A DNA stretch of 64,000 nucleotides from Rubellimicrobium arenae (GTDB taxonomy: Bacteria > Pseudomonadota > Alphaproteobacteria > Rhodobacterales > Rhodobacteraceae): assembly GCF_017916295.1 (NCBI RefSeq), contig NZ_JAFMSS010000005.1, forward strand, positions 276,091-340,090. Direction: 5' to 3'. Both the position numbers and the translations under genes were made by a program. The notes beneath the pieces are model-generated. The model saw only the letters and a list, made by a program, of their open reading frames with translations. It did not search any database and was not told the origin of the DNA. Positions within the stretch are counted from its first letter, which is position 1. Each line of letters opens with the position of its first letter. Shown piece after piece: positions 1 through 8,017 of the stretch.

Positions 1-76
1 CGGTCGTGGCCTCGGCGCTGTCGAGCGAGGGCCAGCCGAGCTGGCCGGTCAGGCGGGCGATCAGGGGATGGGTCAT
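1..76 (-). CDS. hupG: HupG/HyaE-like hydrogenase accessory protein, start only
   Basis: Only the first 25 codons (MTHPLIARLTGQLGWPSLD...) lie in the window; the gene runs off the left edge. The ATG sits 7 bases after the hupF stop, in the same direction. In Rhodobacter-type hup operons the gene after hupF is hupG, a thioredoxin-fold HyaE-family protein thought to help process the hydrogenase small subunit. The identity rests mostly on this position, because the visible fragment is too short to prove the family. Confidence 0.6.
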   Translation of the reverse strand, partial: MTHPLIARLTGQLGWPSLDSAEATT

Positions 77-83
77 GGCGTCC

Positions 84-404
84 TCAGGCAATCTCGCGGC
101 CCTCGGCGAGGGCGGCCTGCAAATGGGGGGGAAGGCGGGGGCCGGTGGCCTCCAGGTCGGCGAAGGCGTCGCCGACATCGCCGCCAGTCATCACCGACCG
201 GAGCGCCGCGAGCGCCGCCGCGATGTGCCGGGCCTCATCCTCGGAGATGACCTCGCGCGCGGTACCGAGGAAGGTCAGCACCCAGGTGCCCGGCGCGACG
301 GGGCCGGTGAGCGACAGGTCGATCAGCGCCTCGCGGGGACCGTTGGTCGCCATGGCGGCGATGCCGTCCACCGACAGGATGCGGAAGGGCTCGCCCACGC
401 ACAT
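84..404 (-). CDS. hupF: HupF, HypC-family hydrogenase assembly chaperone
   Basis: 106 residues, the usual size for the HypC/HupF family. The N-terminus M-C-V-G-E-P-F carries the invariant second-position Cys of HypC proteins, which contacts the Fe(CN)2CO unit or the large-subunit precursor. Family members chaperone the hydrogenase large subunit in the cytoplasm; HupF is the version dedicated to HupL and is linked to protection under oxygen. The start overlaps the hupD stop as ATGA, implying coupled translation. A separate hypC is expected outside the window, since HupF normally does not replace it. Confidence 0.9.
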   Translation of the reverse strand: MCVGEPFRILSVDGIAAMATNGPREALIDLSLTGPVAPGTWVLTFLGTAREVISEDEARHIAAALAALRSVMTGGDVGDAFADLEATGPRLPPHLQAALAEGREIA

Positions 405-1015
405 CAGGCGACACCCTCGGGCAGGACGCGGGCGTCGCCGATGCGGCAGGCCTCCTCCGCGCTGGGGCGGCCGGATTCATAGGCGTCGCGCCTGACCGAA
501 GGATCGGCGAGCAGCGAGGCGTCGGCCTGCCCCGGACGGGCGATGATGCCCCAGTCGGCGAGGCGGGCGAGGCCCAGCGCGAGGGCCAGGTCGATCCGGG
601 CGGCGATGGCGTCGCGCAGGCCGCCGCCGTAATCCTCGATCTCCTCGGGCTGGCAGCCCACGAGGACGAGGCGTCCGGGGCAGCGGCCCAGGAGCTTCGC
701 GGTGGCGATCACGTCCTGAAAGCCCGTCTGGTGCAGGCTCATCTTCTTGGCGCCCATGAAGGCGGGCACGTCGTCGCCCTCGATCACCTTCAGAGTGCCG
801 GGCGGGAGGCCGTAGTCGATGGCATCGAAGACGAGGAGGATGTCGGCCTCCTCGAGGAACGGCAGCAGGTAAAGGCCCTGCGTGCCGCCGTCGAGCAGGC
901 ACACGTTGTCGTCGAAGGCGTGGGTCTGGGCAAGCCGCTCCACGCAGCGGACCCCGAAGCCCTCGTCGGCCCAGAGGACGTTGCCGATACCAAGGATCAG
1001 CGCGCGGGGCGCCAT
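404..1015 (-). CDS. hupD: HupD, hydrogenase maturation endopeptidase
   Basis: 203 residues of the HybD/HycI protease family. The N-terminal strand L-I-L-G-I-G-N-V-L-W-A-D-E-G-F-G is the family signature, and its Glu is a nickel ligand in HybD. The later Asp in V-F-D-A-I-D-Y-G and His in S-L-H-Q-T-G match the other two ligands. The enzyme clips the C-terminal tail of HupL after nickel insertion. HupL here has the expected tail and HupV lacks it, which fits. It is the first gene after a 320-base gap holding an Fnr-type promoter, and its 3' end overlaps hupF. Confidence 0.92.
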   Translation of the reverse strand: MAPRALILGIGNVLWADEGFGVRCVERLAQTHAFDDNVCLLDGGTQGLYLLPFLEEADILLVFDAIDYGLPPGTLKVIEGDDVPAFMGAKKMSLHQTGFQDVIATAKLLGRCPGRLVLVGCQPEEIEDYGGGLRDAIAARIDLALALGLARLADWGIIARPGQADASLLADPSVRRDAYESGRPSAEEACRIGDARVLPEGVA

Positions 1016-1157
1016 GCCGTTTCCTCCCGTGTCCCATCGCGCCGGTCATCCGCTTGCCGGCTCTGGTTGGCATTCTACCGCAACGGCGGCCCGACCGGTC
1101 ACGAAGCTTCCGCCTGGACGCCCGACTTGCCAAGTCGCTGATGCTGAGCGCGAATTC

Positions 1158-1163
1158 AGTATA
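1158..1163 (-). promoter_or_regulatory. -10 element of the hupD promoter
   Basis: On the minus strand this reads TATACT, five of six matches to TATAAT. Its centre is 33 bases downstream of the centre of the Fnr box at 1187-1200, the spacing of a class II Fnr-activated promoter (activator near -41.5). Transcription would start near 1152, leaving a leader of about 140 bases before hupD. No good -35 hexamer is visible, as expected for an activator-dependent promoter. Confidence 0.6.
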
Positions 1164-1186
1164 CCGCCCCAGGCAAGCCCAGCACC

Positions 1187-1200
1187 TTGATGCAGATCAA
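1187..1200 (-). promoter_or_regulatory. Fnr/FnrL box upstream of hupD
   Basis: TTGATGCAGATCAA is a perfect match to the Fnr-family consensus TTGAT-N4-ATCAA. It lies only upstream of hupD (minus strand); the gene on its other side, hupC, points toward it and ends at 1335. This suggests oxygen-responsive control of hupD-hupF-hupG by an FnrL-type regulator. Confidence 0.75.
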
Positions 1201-1269
1201 GCTGCCATTCATCCAGCAACATGGAAACTGGGTGACCACCCGGACCGAAGCCGTCCGAATCGATGGTCC

Positions 1270-1304
1270 CGAAACGAAAACAGCGGGCCCGGGTGGGGGC
1301 CCGC
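1270..1304 (-). terminator. Intrinsic terminator after hupC
   Basis: An 8-bp perfect stem (1283-1290 with 1297-1304, GCGGGCCC/GGGCCCGC) and a 6-base loop are followed on the minus strand by a T-rich run TGTTTTCGTTTC. It lies 31 bases past the hupC stop, so it should end the hupSLEC transcript. The rest of the 1016-1334 gap holds the hupD promoter described separately. Confidence 0.8.
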
Positions 1305-1334
1305 CGCAACGGGGTCGGTCAGTCTAGAGCGGGT

Positions 1335-2102
1335 TCAATCCGGCCGATCGTCCTTGAAGGTGCGCTGGCCCGAGATCATCGTGGAGATGATCGACTGGCG
1401 GCTCATGATGTCCTCGCGCACCGCGACGTAGATGTGGACCAGGGTGAAGATCACGATGGACCACATGCCGAGGTGATGGAGCGAGTGGACCATCTGGCTG
1501 CCCCCTGCGAGGGGGATCACCCAGCCGAAGCCCCGCCCGATCCAGCTCAGCGCCCCCTCGCCTTCGCCATAGAGCGCGAGGCCGGTCACGATCATGAACA
1601 GCACGCCCAGCGTGATGAAGGTGAACATGGCCAACTGCGCGAGCGGGTTGTGGCCCGCGTACTTGCGCGGCTGCCGTTCAAGGAAGGCGTACCAGCGGAT
1701 CTCGTGCCAGACCTCCTTCCACCATTGGAAATTGAAGAGCGGAAGAGTGAAGATCTGGCGGGCGTGGTGGTTGCCGACCAGCGCCCAGTAGGCGCGGGCC
1801 GCAAAGCCCACGATCAGGATCATAGCCGCCGCGAAATGCGTGAAGCGGACGTAGCCCATGACGAACTGGTGGGCGGCCTCGCCGATCTGCATGGTGGGCA
1901 GCGGCGAGGCGATCAGGTAGCCGGTGATGCAGAGCACGACGATGGCGAAGGCGTTGATCCAGTGCCAGAGCCGCACCGGCACCTCGTAGACGTAGACGGC
2001 GGTCAGCCGCCGCGCCCCGCGGGCGCCGCCCAAGGGCAGGTCGGTGACGGTGGCCTTGCGGCTTGGGGCGGGCTGGAACGGGCCGGGCTGCGGGATGCTC
2101 AT
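1335..2102 (-). CDS. hupC: HupC, [NiFe]-hydrogenase b-type cytochrome
   Basis: 255 residues. A short cytoplasmic N-terminus leads into Y-E-V-P-V-R-L-W-H-W-I-N-A, the first heme-ligand helix of the family. Four hydrophobic segments follow, with His residues in R-F-T-H-F-A-A-A and H-L-G-M-W-S-I-V-I-F-T-L-V-H-I-Y suited to bind two b hemes. HupC anchors the HupSL dimer to the membrane and passes its electrons to quinone. The open frame extends far upstream, but the ATG at 2102 gives the family-typical length and lies 11 bases after the hupE stop. A terminator follows the gene. Confidence 0.93.
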   Translation of the reverse strand: MSIPQPGPFQPAPSRKATVTDLPLGGARGARRLTAVYVYEVPVRLWHWINAFAIVVLCITGYLIASPLPTMQIGEAAHQFVMGYVRFTHFAAAMILIVGFAARAYWALVGNHHARQIFTLPLFNFQWWKEVWHEIRWYAFLERQPRKYAGHNPLAQLAMFTFITLGVLFMIVTGLALYGEGEGALSWIGRGFGWVIPLAGGSQMVHSLHHLGMWSIVIFTLVHIYVAVREDIMSRQSIISTMISGQRTFKDDRPD

Positions 2103-2113
2103 GGCGTCCCCCC

Positions 2114-2686
2114 TCAGCCCAACGCCGCGAGGAGGAGGCCCGAACCCATCAGCGATGCCCCCAGCGCGCGCTGCACGAAGGGACGCCCGGCAGCGATGCG
2201 TGCGAGGCCGATGCCAGCCAGATGCAACGCCGCCGTGGAGATCAGGAACCCGCCCAGGTAGGTGCCCACCTGCCCTGCCGTTTCGCTCGCATGGGCGTAG
2301 CCGTGGGCCAGGGCGAAGCCCGCGATGGCGGCGAGGGACGCCGCCGTGACCACAGGTGCCTGCCCGCGCCGGGACACCAGGACCATCAGGCCGAAGGCCA
2401 CCACCGAGGCAAGGGTCAGACCCTCCACGCCCGGCAGGCCGAAGCCTGCCCAGCTCAGGCCCGCGCCGGCCGACATGGCCGTGAGGAACGCCGCCGCGCC
2501 CGCCCAGACGCGCCGGGGCAGGACGAAGCCGGACCACAGGCCCACCGCCAGCATGGCGAGCAGGTGGTCCGCCCCCCAAAGCGGGTGCACGAGCCCCGCC
2601 GCGAGGCCGGTCGCGCCATGGCCGGGATGGGCCAGCGCCGGCGTGGCGAGCAGCGCCAGAAGGGTCGTCGGAACGATGCGCTTCAT
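2114..2686 (-). CDS. hupE: HupE/UreJ-family protein, probable nickel permease
   Basis: 190 residues with a signal-like N-terminus (MKRIVPTTLLALLATPALAHPG) and six predicted membrane segments. The motif H-P-L-W-G-A-D-H-L-L-A-M-L (H-P-x-x-G-x-D-H) is the hallmark of HupE/UreJ proteins, which take up or diffuse Ni2+ for hydrogenase or urease. The ATG at 2686 was chosen because the signal peptide starts there; the upstream open frame is only the hupL shadow. It lies 11 bases after hupL and before hupC, an insertion relative to the R. capsulatus hupSLC order. Confidence 0.88.
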   Translation of the reverse strand: MKRIVPTTLLALLATPALAHPGHGATGLAAGLVHPLWGADHLLAMLAVGLWSGFVLPRRVWAGAAAFLTAMSAGAGLSWAGFGLPGVEGLTLASVVAFGLMVLVSRRGQAPVVTAASLAAIAGFALAHGYAHASETAGQVGTYLGGFLISTAALHLAGIGLARIAAGRPFVQRALGASLMGSGLLLAALG

Positions 2687-2697
2687 GGTCGTCCTCC

Positions 2698-4491
2698 TCA
2701 GCGGACCTTGACGGTGGTGAGTTCCTCGCCCTCGGGCGACATGACGTGCGTGGAGCAGGCGAGGCAGGGGTCGAAGCTGTGGAGCGTGCGCAGGATCTCC
2801 ACCGGCTCCTCGGGGCGTTCCATCTTGGTGTTCATCAGGCTGGCCTCGAAGGCGCCGATGTTGCCGGCCGCGTCGCGGGGCGAGCCGTTCCAGGTCGTCG
2901 GCACCACGCACTGGTAGTTCTCGATCCGGCCGTCCTTGATGCGGATCCAGTGGCCCAGCGCGCCGCGCGGCGCCTCGGTCATGCCGACGCCCTTGGCCTC
3001 GGCGGGCCAGGTCTTGGGGTCCCACTTGGCGACGTTCGCAGTCGAGCTGTCGCCCGCCTTGATGTTGGCCACCAGCTTGTCGAAGAAGTGCCGCTGGAGC
3101 CGGGTGCAGTATTCGGATTCCAGCGCGCGGGCGGCGGTGCGGCCCAGCGTCGAGAAGAGCGCGGTCACCGGCAGGTCCATGGTCCGCAGCAGGCCGTCGA
3201 CCTGGGTCTTGATGTCCTCGTGGCCCTTGGCATAGCCCACGATGTAGCGGGCGAGCGGGCCCACCTCCATCGCATGGCCGCGCCAGCGCGGGGCCTTGAT
3301 CCAGGAATACTTCGCGCCTTCGTCGATCTCCTGGATATTGGTGCGGGTGCCCTTGAGGTTGGGGCCGAGCTCGAACTTCGCCTCGGTCACGCCGTCCCAG
3401 GGATGCAGGCCCACGCCGGGCTGGCCGTAGGCGTACCAGCTATGGTCCACGAACTCCTGCACCTGCTCGGGGTCGCGGACGTCCACGTCATGGACGGTCG
3501 AGAGGTCGCCGCCGACGATCGCGCCGCGCGGCAGCAGCATGTTCTCGGAGGAGAAGTCGTTGGCCCGCTCGGGGATGTCGCCATAGGCCATGACCGACTG
3601 GCCCGAGAGGCCGCCGCCGTAGAGCCAGTCCTTGTAGAAGCCGCCGATGGCCACGACGTCGGGCAGGTAGACGTTGCGGACGAAGTCTTCGCAGAGCGTG
3701 ATGATCGAGCTGACCTGGTTCAGCCGCTCCATGTTGATGGCGCCGACCGCGCCCACGCCGTCGATGTTGATGGGGCACGGGACGCCGCCCACCAGCCAGT
3801 TCGGGTGCGGGTTCTTGCCGCCGAAGATTGTGTGGATCTTCACGATCTCCTTCTGGAGGTCGAGCGCCTCGAGGTAGTGCGTCGTCGCCATCAGGTCCGC
3901 CTCGGGCGGGAGGCGATAGGCCGGGTTGTCCCAGTAGCCGTTCTTGAACAGGCCGAGCTGGCCAGATTCGACGAAGGCCTTGAGCCGGTTCTGCACGTCC
4001 CGGAAGTAGCCCGGCGAGGACATCGGGTGGCTGGGCGAGACGGTCTGCTGCAGTTCGGAGGTCTTCTTGGGGTCCGCCCGCAGCGCGTTGATCGGGTTGA
4101 CCCAATCGAGCGCGTGCAGGTGGTAGAAATGGACCACGTGGTCGTGGATCTGCAGGTTCAGCTGCATCATGTTGCGGATGGAGTTCGCGTTCTCGGGGAT
4201 CGTGATTCCGAGCGCGTCCTCCACGGCCCGCACGCTGGTCAGCGCATGCGTGCCGGTGCAGACGCCGCAGATGCGTTCGGTGAAGGCCCAGGCGTCGCGC
4301 GGGTCGCGGCCCTTGAGGATGACCTCCAGCCCCCGCCACATCGTGCCGGTGGAGACGGCGTTGGTGATGACGCCCTCGTCGTTGACGTTGACCTCGCAGC
4401 GCATGTGGCCCTCGATCCGGGTCACCGGGTCGACGACGATGCGGCGGCCGGTGGTGTCGAGGTCGAAGCCGTTCGGTGTGGTCATGCCCAT
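2698..4491 (-). CDS. hupL: HupL, uptake [NiFe]-hydrogenase large subunit
   Basis: 597 residues, standard for group 1 uptake enzymes. The nickel-binding motifs are R-I-C-G-V-C (Cys75 and Cys78) and D-P-C-L-A-C-S-T-H (Cys576 and Cys579). After His582 comes a 15-residue tail, V-M-S-P-E-G-E-E-L-T-T-V-K-V-R, the substrate of the HupD protease. HupL holds the NiFe(CN)2CO site, oxidises H2 at the periplasmic face and is exported with HupS on the Tat pathway. The start at 4491 (MGMTTPNGFDLDTTGRRIVV) lies 2 bases after the hupS stop. All key residues are present. Confidence 0.97.
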   Translation of the reverse strand: MGMTTPNGFDLDTTGRRIVVDPVTRIEGHMRCEVNVNDEGVITNAVSTGTMWRGLEVILKGRDPRDAWAFTERICGVCTGTHALTSVRAVEDALGITIPENANSIRNMMQLNLQIHDHVVHFYHLHALDWVNPINALRADPKKTSELQQTVSPSHPMSSPGYFRDVQNRLKAFVESGQLGLFKNGYWDNPAYRLPPEADLMATTHYLEALDLQKEIVKIHTIFGGKNPHPNWLVGGVPCPINIDGVGAVGAINMERLNQVSSIITLCEDFVRNVYLPDVVAIGGFYKDWLYGGGLSGQSVMAYGDIPERANDFSSENMLLPRGAIVGGDLSTVHDVDVRDPEQVQEFVDHSWYAYGQPGVGLHPWDGVTEAKFELGPNLKGTRTNIQEIDEGAKYSWIKAPRWRGHAMEVGPLARYIVGYAKGHEDIKTQVDGLLRTMDLPVTALFSTLGRTAARALESEYCTRLQRHFFDKLVANIKAGDSSTANVAKWDPKTWPAEAKGVGMTEAPRGALGHWIRIKDGRIENYQCVVPTTWNGSPRDAAGNIGAFEASLMNTKMERPEEPVEILRTLHSFDPCLACSTHVMSPEGEELTTVKVR

Positions 4492-4493
4492 GG

Positions 4494-5579
4494 TCAGGCC
4501 TCCTCGCGCAGCGCGGCGCGGTTCTGGGCGGCCTTGAGGGCCGAGATGGCGGCGTGGATGGCGACGCCCGCGCCGACGACGCCGGTCGCCGCAAGGCCGA
4601 TCTGGTCGGCGTTGGCCTCGACCCCGAACTGGGTGAGGTCCGTCACACGGTTGTAGAAGGAGCCCTGATCCCAGAACCCGTCCTCGGAGCAGCCGATGCA
4701 GCCGTGGCCGGACTGGATCGGGAAGCTCGTCCCGTCGTTCCAGCCGATGGTGGAGCAGGCGTTGTAGGTGGTCGGGCCCTTGCAGCCCATCTTGTAGAGG
4801 CAGTAGCCCTTGCGCGCGTTCTCGTCGTCCCAGCTTTCCACGAACTGGCCGGCGTCGAAGTGGGCGCGGCGGTAACACTTGTCGTGGATGCGCTGGCCGT
4901 AGAACATCGCCGGGCGGCCCTGGCGGTCCAGTTCCGGCAGGCGGTCGAAGGTCAGCATGTAGGTGATGACGCCGGTCATGACCTCAGCGATGGGCGGGCA
5001 GCCCGGCACGCGGATGATCGGCTTGTCGGTGATGACCTCGTGGATCGGGGTCGCGCGGGTCGGGTTCGGTTTCGCCGCCTGCACGCAGCCGTAGGAGGCG
5101 CAGGCCCCCCAGGCGATCACGGCCTTGGCGCCCTCGGCGGCCCGCTTGAGCTGGTCGAGGAAGGGCCGCCCGCCGATGATGCAGAACATCCCGTCCTCGT
5201 TCAGGGGCGGGTTGCCCTCGACGGCGAGGATGTAGTTGCCCTTGTACTTCTCGAGCGTCTCTTCCAGAGCGGCCTCGGCGTGGTGGCCGGCGGCGGCCAT
5301 CAGCGTGTGGTTGTAGTCGAGCGAGATCATCGACAGCACCACATCCTTGGCGAGCGGGTGCGCGCCGCGGATGAAGCTTTCCGAGCAGCAGGTGCATTCG
5401 AGGCCCGAGACCCAGACGACGGGCGTGCGGGGCTTCGTCTCCATCGCGTGGGCGATCTGGGGGACGAAGGACGGACCCAAGCCCAGCGCCGAGGCGGTGA
5501 GCGAGCAGTATTTCATGAAGCTGCGCCGGGTGATCCCCTGCTTGCGCATGACCTCGTAGAAGGTTTCGATCGGTGGCAA
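4494..5579 (-). CDS. hupS: HupS, uptake [NiFe]-hydrogenase small subunit
   Basis: 361 residues from a proposed TTG start at 5579. The frame is open to 5708, but only from 5579 does the protein begin P-P-I-E-T-F-Y-E-V like other HupS proteins; GGAGG lies 5 bases upstream. The Tat signal R-R-S-F-M-K follows, with cleavage likely near A-H-A. Cysteine motifs for three FeS clusters are present: G-L-E-C-T-C-C-S-E-S (proximal), H-x-K-C, and C-L-Y-K-M-G-C-K plus G-C-I-G-C. The unusual W-V-S-G-L-E-C-T-C-C start resembles other uptake enzymes. HupS relays electrons from HupL to HupC. A 190-base gap upstream probably holds its promoter; no clear HupR or sigma motif was seen there. Confidence 0.93.
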   Translation of the reverse strand: MPPIETFYEVMRKQGITRRSFMKYCSLTASALGLGPSFVPQIAHAMETKPRTPVVWVSGLECTCCSESFIRGAHPLAKDVVLSMISLDYNHTLMAAAGHHAEAALEETLEKYKGNYILAVEGNPPLNEDGMFCIIGGRPFLDQLKRAAEGAKAVIAWGACASYGCVQAAKPNPTRATPIHEVITDKPIIRVPGCPPIAEVMTGVITYMLTFDRLPELDRQGRPAMFYGQRIHDKCYRRAHFDAGQFVESWDDENARKGYCLYKMGCKGPTTYNACSTIGWNDGTSFPIQSGHGCIGCSEDGFWDQGSFYNRVTDLTQFGVEANADQIGLAATGVVGAGVAIHAAISALKAAQNRAALREEA

Positions 5580-5770
5580 GGTCCCCTCCGTAGCGTGCCG
5601 CGAGCCTTGGGCTGCGTAGTGCACCGAGGTATGCCGAAGAAGGAGATGGCGGGGGTGTGGAAACCGTGGCGGTGCCGCGCGGAGCATTCCGAAGGATTCT
5701 CCAGACACTTAGCCGATTCCGGCCGGACTGCCGGATGGCAGGAGGCTGATCGGTCGGACAGGCGTCGTGG

Positions 5771-8017
5771 TCAGGCGCTTTCCGCCAGCCGCGCGGCGCC
5801 TACCAGAGCCTGACCCAGAGCGAGTCCGCCGTCGTTCGCCGGGACGCGGCGGTGGATCAGGACGGGGAGGCCGTCGAGCTCGCGCAGGCAGAGGTCGAGG
5901 AGCGTGGCGTTCTGGAAGCAGCCGCCGGTGAGGGCGACGGCGCGGGCTCGACCCTGTTCGACCTCGATGCGGGCGCGGCGGCAGAAGGCCTGGGCCAGGC
6001 CCGACTGGAAGCGGGCGGCGATGTGGCCCGGCGGGGTGCCGGCGGCGAGGTCGGCGGCGATGGCCTGGATCAGGGGCACGGGGTCGATGACCGGGCCGTC
6101 CTGCGCGAAGGGATAGGGCTCGGCGTCCGGGGCGGTGAGGGCCAGGGCCTCGACCCGCATCGCGGCCTCGCCCTCGAAGCTCTGGGCGGCATCGCCGAAG
6201 CCGACCAGCGCGGCCACGGCGTCGAACAGGCGGCCCGCCGAGGAAGAGAGCGGCGCGTTGACCCCGGCGCGGGCGGCCCGGCGGAGGAGGTCGCGCGGGC
6301 GATCCGGGAACAGCCGGTCGGCGAGGTCGGACAGCCCTGCTTGGTCGAGCCGCATCACGGCGTTGCGCCAGGGCTCGCGCTGCGCGGCGTCGCCGCCGGG
6401 GAGCGGCGCTGGGGCGAGGTGGGCGGCGCGGGTGACGTCAGCGTAGTCCCCGACCAGCAGCTCCCCGCCCCAGACGGTGCCGTCGGGGCCGAGGCCCAGG
6501 CCGTCGAGGACGATCCCGGCGACAGGGCCGCCTCGACGGGGCCAGAGGTTCTCGCCCAGGCAGGCGGCGAGGTGGGCGTGGTGGTGCTGGACCTCGATGA
6601 CGGGCAAGCCGCGGCTGCGGGCGTGGAGGGAGGCGCGGGCGTCCGGGTGGAGATCGCAGGCGACGGCGTGCGGGCGATGATCGAAGAGCGCGGCGTAGTC
6701 GGCGTCGGCCTTCAGAAACTCCTCAAAGGTCAGGGCGTCGTCGAGGTCGCCCAGGTGATGCGACAGCAGCGCCTGTCCGTTCTTGGTCAGGCAGATCGCA
6801 GACTTGAGATGGCCGCCATAGGCGGTCACGGGGGGCGCAGACTCGAAGCCGGGGGGGAGCGGCTGCGTGGTGGGCACCCGGCCGCGCCCGCGCCGCAGGG
6901 TCATGGGCCCGTGCGGCGTCCACCGTTCCACCCCGTCGTCGAGGCGGCGGAGGATGTCGCGGTCGTGGAGGAGGAAGGCGTCGGCGAAGGCGGAGAGCTT
7001 GGCGCGCGTCTCGTCGTTGGCGATGACCTGCGGCTCGCCCGACAGGTTGCCGGAGGTCATCACGAGGGGTCGGTCCACGGCGTCGAGGAGGAGGTGGTGG
7101 AGCGGCGTGTAGGGCAGCATCCAGCCGAGCGTGGGCTGGCCGGGGGCGAGACCGTCCGGGAGGGGCGTCCCGGCCTTGGTCAGGAGGACGACGGGGGCGG
7201 CGGGGTCTGAGAGGAGGGCCTCCTCCTCGGGTCGGACCTCGGCGTGGGCCCGGATGGTCGCGAGCGGGGCCATGAGGGCGAAGGGCTTGGTCGGGCGGCG
7301 CTTGCGGGCGCGGAGGGTCGCGATGGCCTCCGGGTTCGTCGCATCGCAGGCGAGGTGGACGCCGCCCAGGCCCTTGACGGCAAGGATCGCGCCATCTCGC
7401 AGGAGCGTGGCGGCGTGGGCAACAGGGTCGCCAAGGCGTTCGCGCCCGTCCTGTTCGAGCCAGAGCCGGGGGCCGCAGGCCGGGCAGGCGATCGGCTGGG
7501 CATGGAAGCGGCGGTCGGCGGGGTCGGCGTACTCGCGCGCGCAGTCGGGACACATGACGAAATCGGCCATGGCGGTGCGGGCGCGGTCGTAGGGCAGGCC
7601 CGACAGGATCGACAGGCGCGGCCCGCAGTGGGTGCAGTTGGTAAAGGCATAGCCGAAGCGCCGCTGGGTCGGATCGCGGATTTCGGCGGCGCAGGCCGGA
7701 CAGGTCGCGGCGTCGGGGGTGACGCGCGTCTCGGCCCCCACCCCGCGAGAGGGGGCGATGGTGAAGGCGACAGGTTCGGTCGCGAAGACATGAGCCGCGC
7801 TCTCGATGGCATCGATGCGGGCGAGCGGCGGGGCCTCCTTGGGCAGAGCATCGAGGAAGGCGGGGAGCGCGTCGCCGGTGACGTGGATCAGCACGCCTTC
7901 GGGGTCGTTCAGGACCTCGCCCCGCAGGCCGAACCGGGTCGCAAGCTGCCAGACGAAGGGCCGGAAGCCCACGCCCTGCACCTGCCCGCGGACGCGGATG
8001 GCGAGCGGGCCGCTCAA
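5771..8017 (-). CDS. hypF: HypF, carbamoyltransferase for hydrogenase cyanide ligands
   Basis: 748 residues from a TTG that overlaps the hupV stop (TTGA); length and N-terminus fit the family. Domains in order: acylphosphatase (R-V-R-G-Q-V-Q-G-V-G-F-R-P, about 8-90); two zinc-finger pairs (C-P-A-C ... C-T-H-C and C-P-D-C ... C-P-A-C, about 105-200); YrdC-like ATP-binding domain; and a C-terminal Kae1-like carbamoyltransferase with H-H-H-A-H-L-A-A and G-G-C-F-Q-N. HypF makes carbamoyl-adenylate and passes the carbamoyl group to HypE, the source of the CN ligands. It lies between the H2 sensor genes and hupSL, as in R. capsulatus. Confidence 0.95.
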   Translation of the reverse strand: MSGPLAIRVRGQVQGVGFRPFVWQLATRFGLRGEVLNDPEGVLIHVTGDALPAFLDALPKEAPPLARIDAIESAAHVFATEPVAFTIAPSRGVGAETRVTPDAATCPACAAEIRDPTQRRFGYAFTNCTHCGPRLSILSGLPYDRARTAMADFVMCPDCAREYADPADRRFHAQPIACPACGPRLWLEQDGRERLGDPVAHAATLLRDGAILAVKGLGGVHLACDATNPEAIATLRARKRRPTKPFALMAPLATIRAHAEVRPEEEALLSDPAAPVVLLTKAGTPLPDGLAPGQPTLGWMLPYTPLHHLLLDAVDRPLVMTSGNLSGEPQVIANDETRAKLSAFADAFLLHDRDILRRLDDGVERWTPHGPMTLRRGRGRVPTTQPLPPGFESAPPVTAYGGHLKSAICLTKNGQALLSHHLGDLDDALTFEEFLKADADYAALFDHRPHAVACDLHPDARASLHARSRGLPVIEVQHHHAHLAACLGENLWPRRGGPVAGIVLDGLGLGPDGTVWGGELLVGDYADVTRAAHLAPAPLPGGDAAQREPWRNAVMRLDQAGLSDLADRLFPDRPRDLLRRAARAGVNAPLSSSAGRLFDAVAALVGFGDAAQSFEGEAAMRVEALALTAPDAEPYPFAQDGPVIDPVPLIQAIAADLAAGTPPGHIAARFQSGLAQAFCRRARIEVEQGRARAVALTGGCFQNATLLDLCLRELDGLPVLIHRRVPANDGGLALGQALVGAARLAESA

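Noticed and set aside
1263..2261. Long open frames on the opposite strand of hupC, hupL, hypF, cheA, mrpA and others
   Set aside because: High-GC shadow frames: Arg/Ala/Pro-rich or His/Asp-rich translations without family features, lying opposite genes with clear motifs.
5580..5770. HupR (TTG-N5-CAA), IHF or sigma-54 site upstream of hupS
   Set aside because: No match good enough was found on either strand; the promoter is assumed to be here but not marked.
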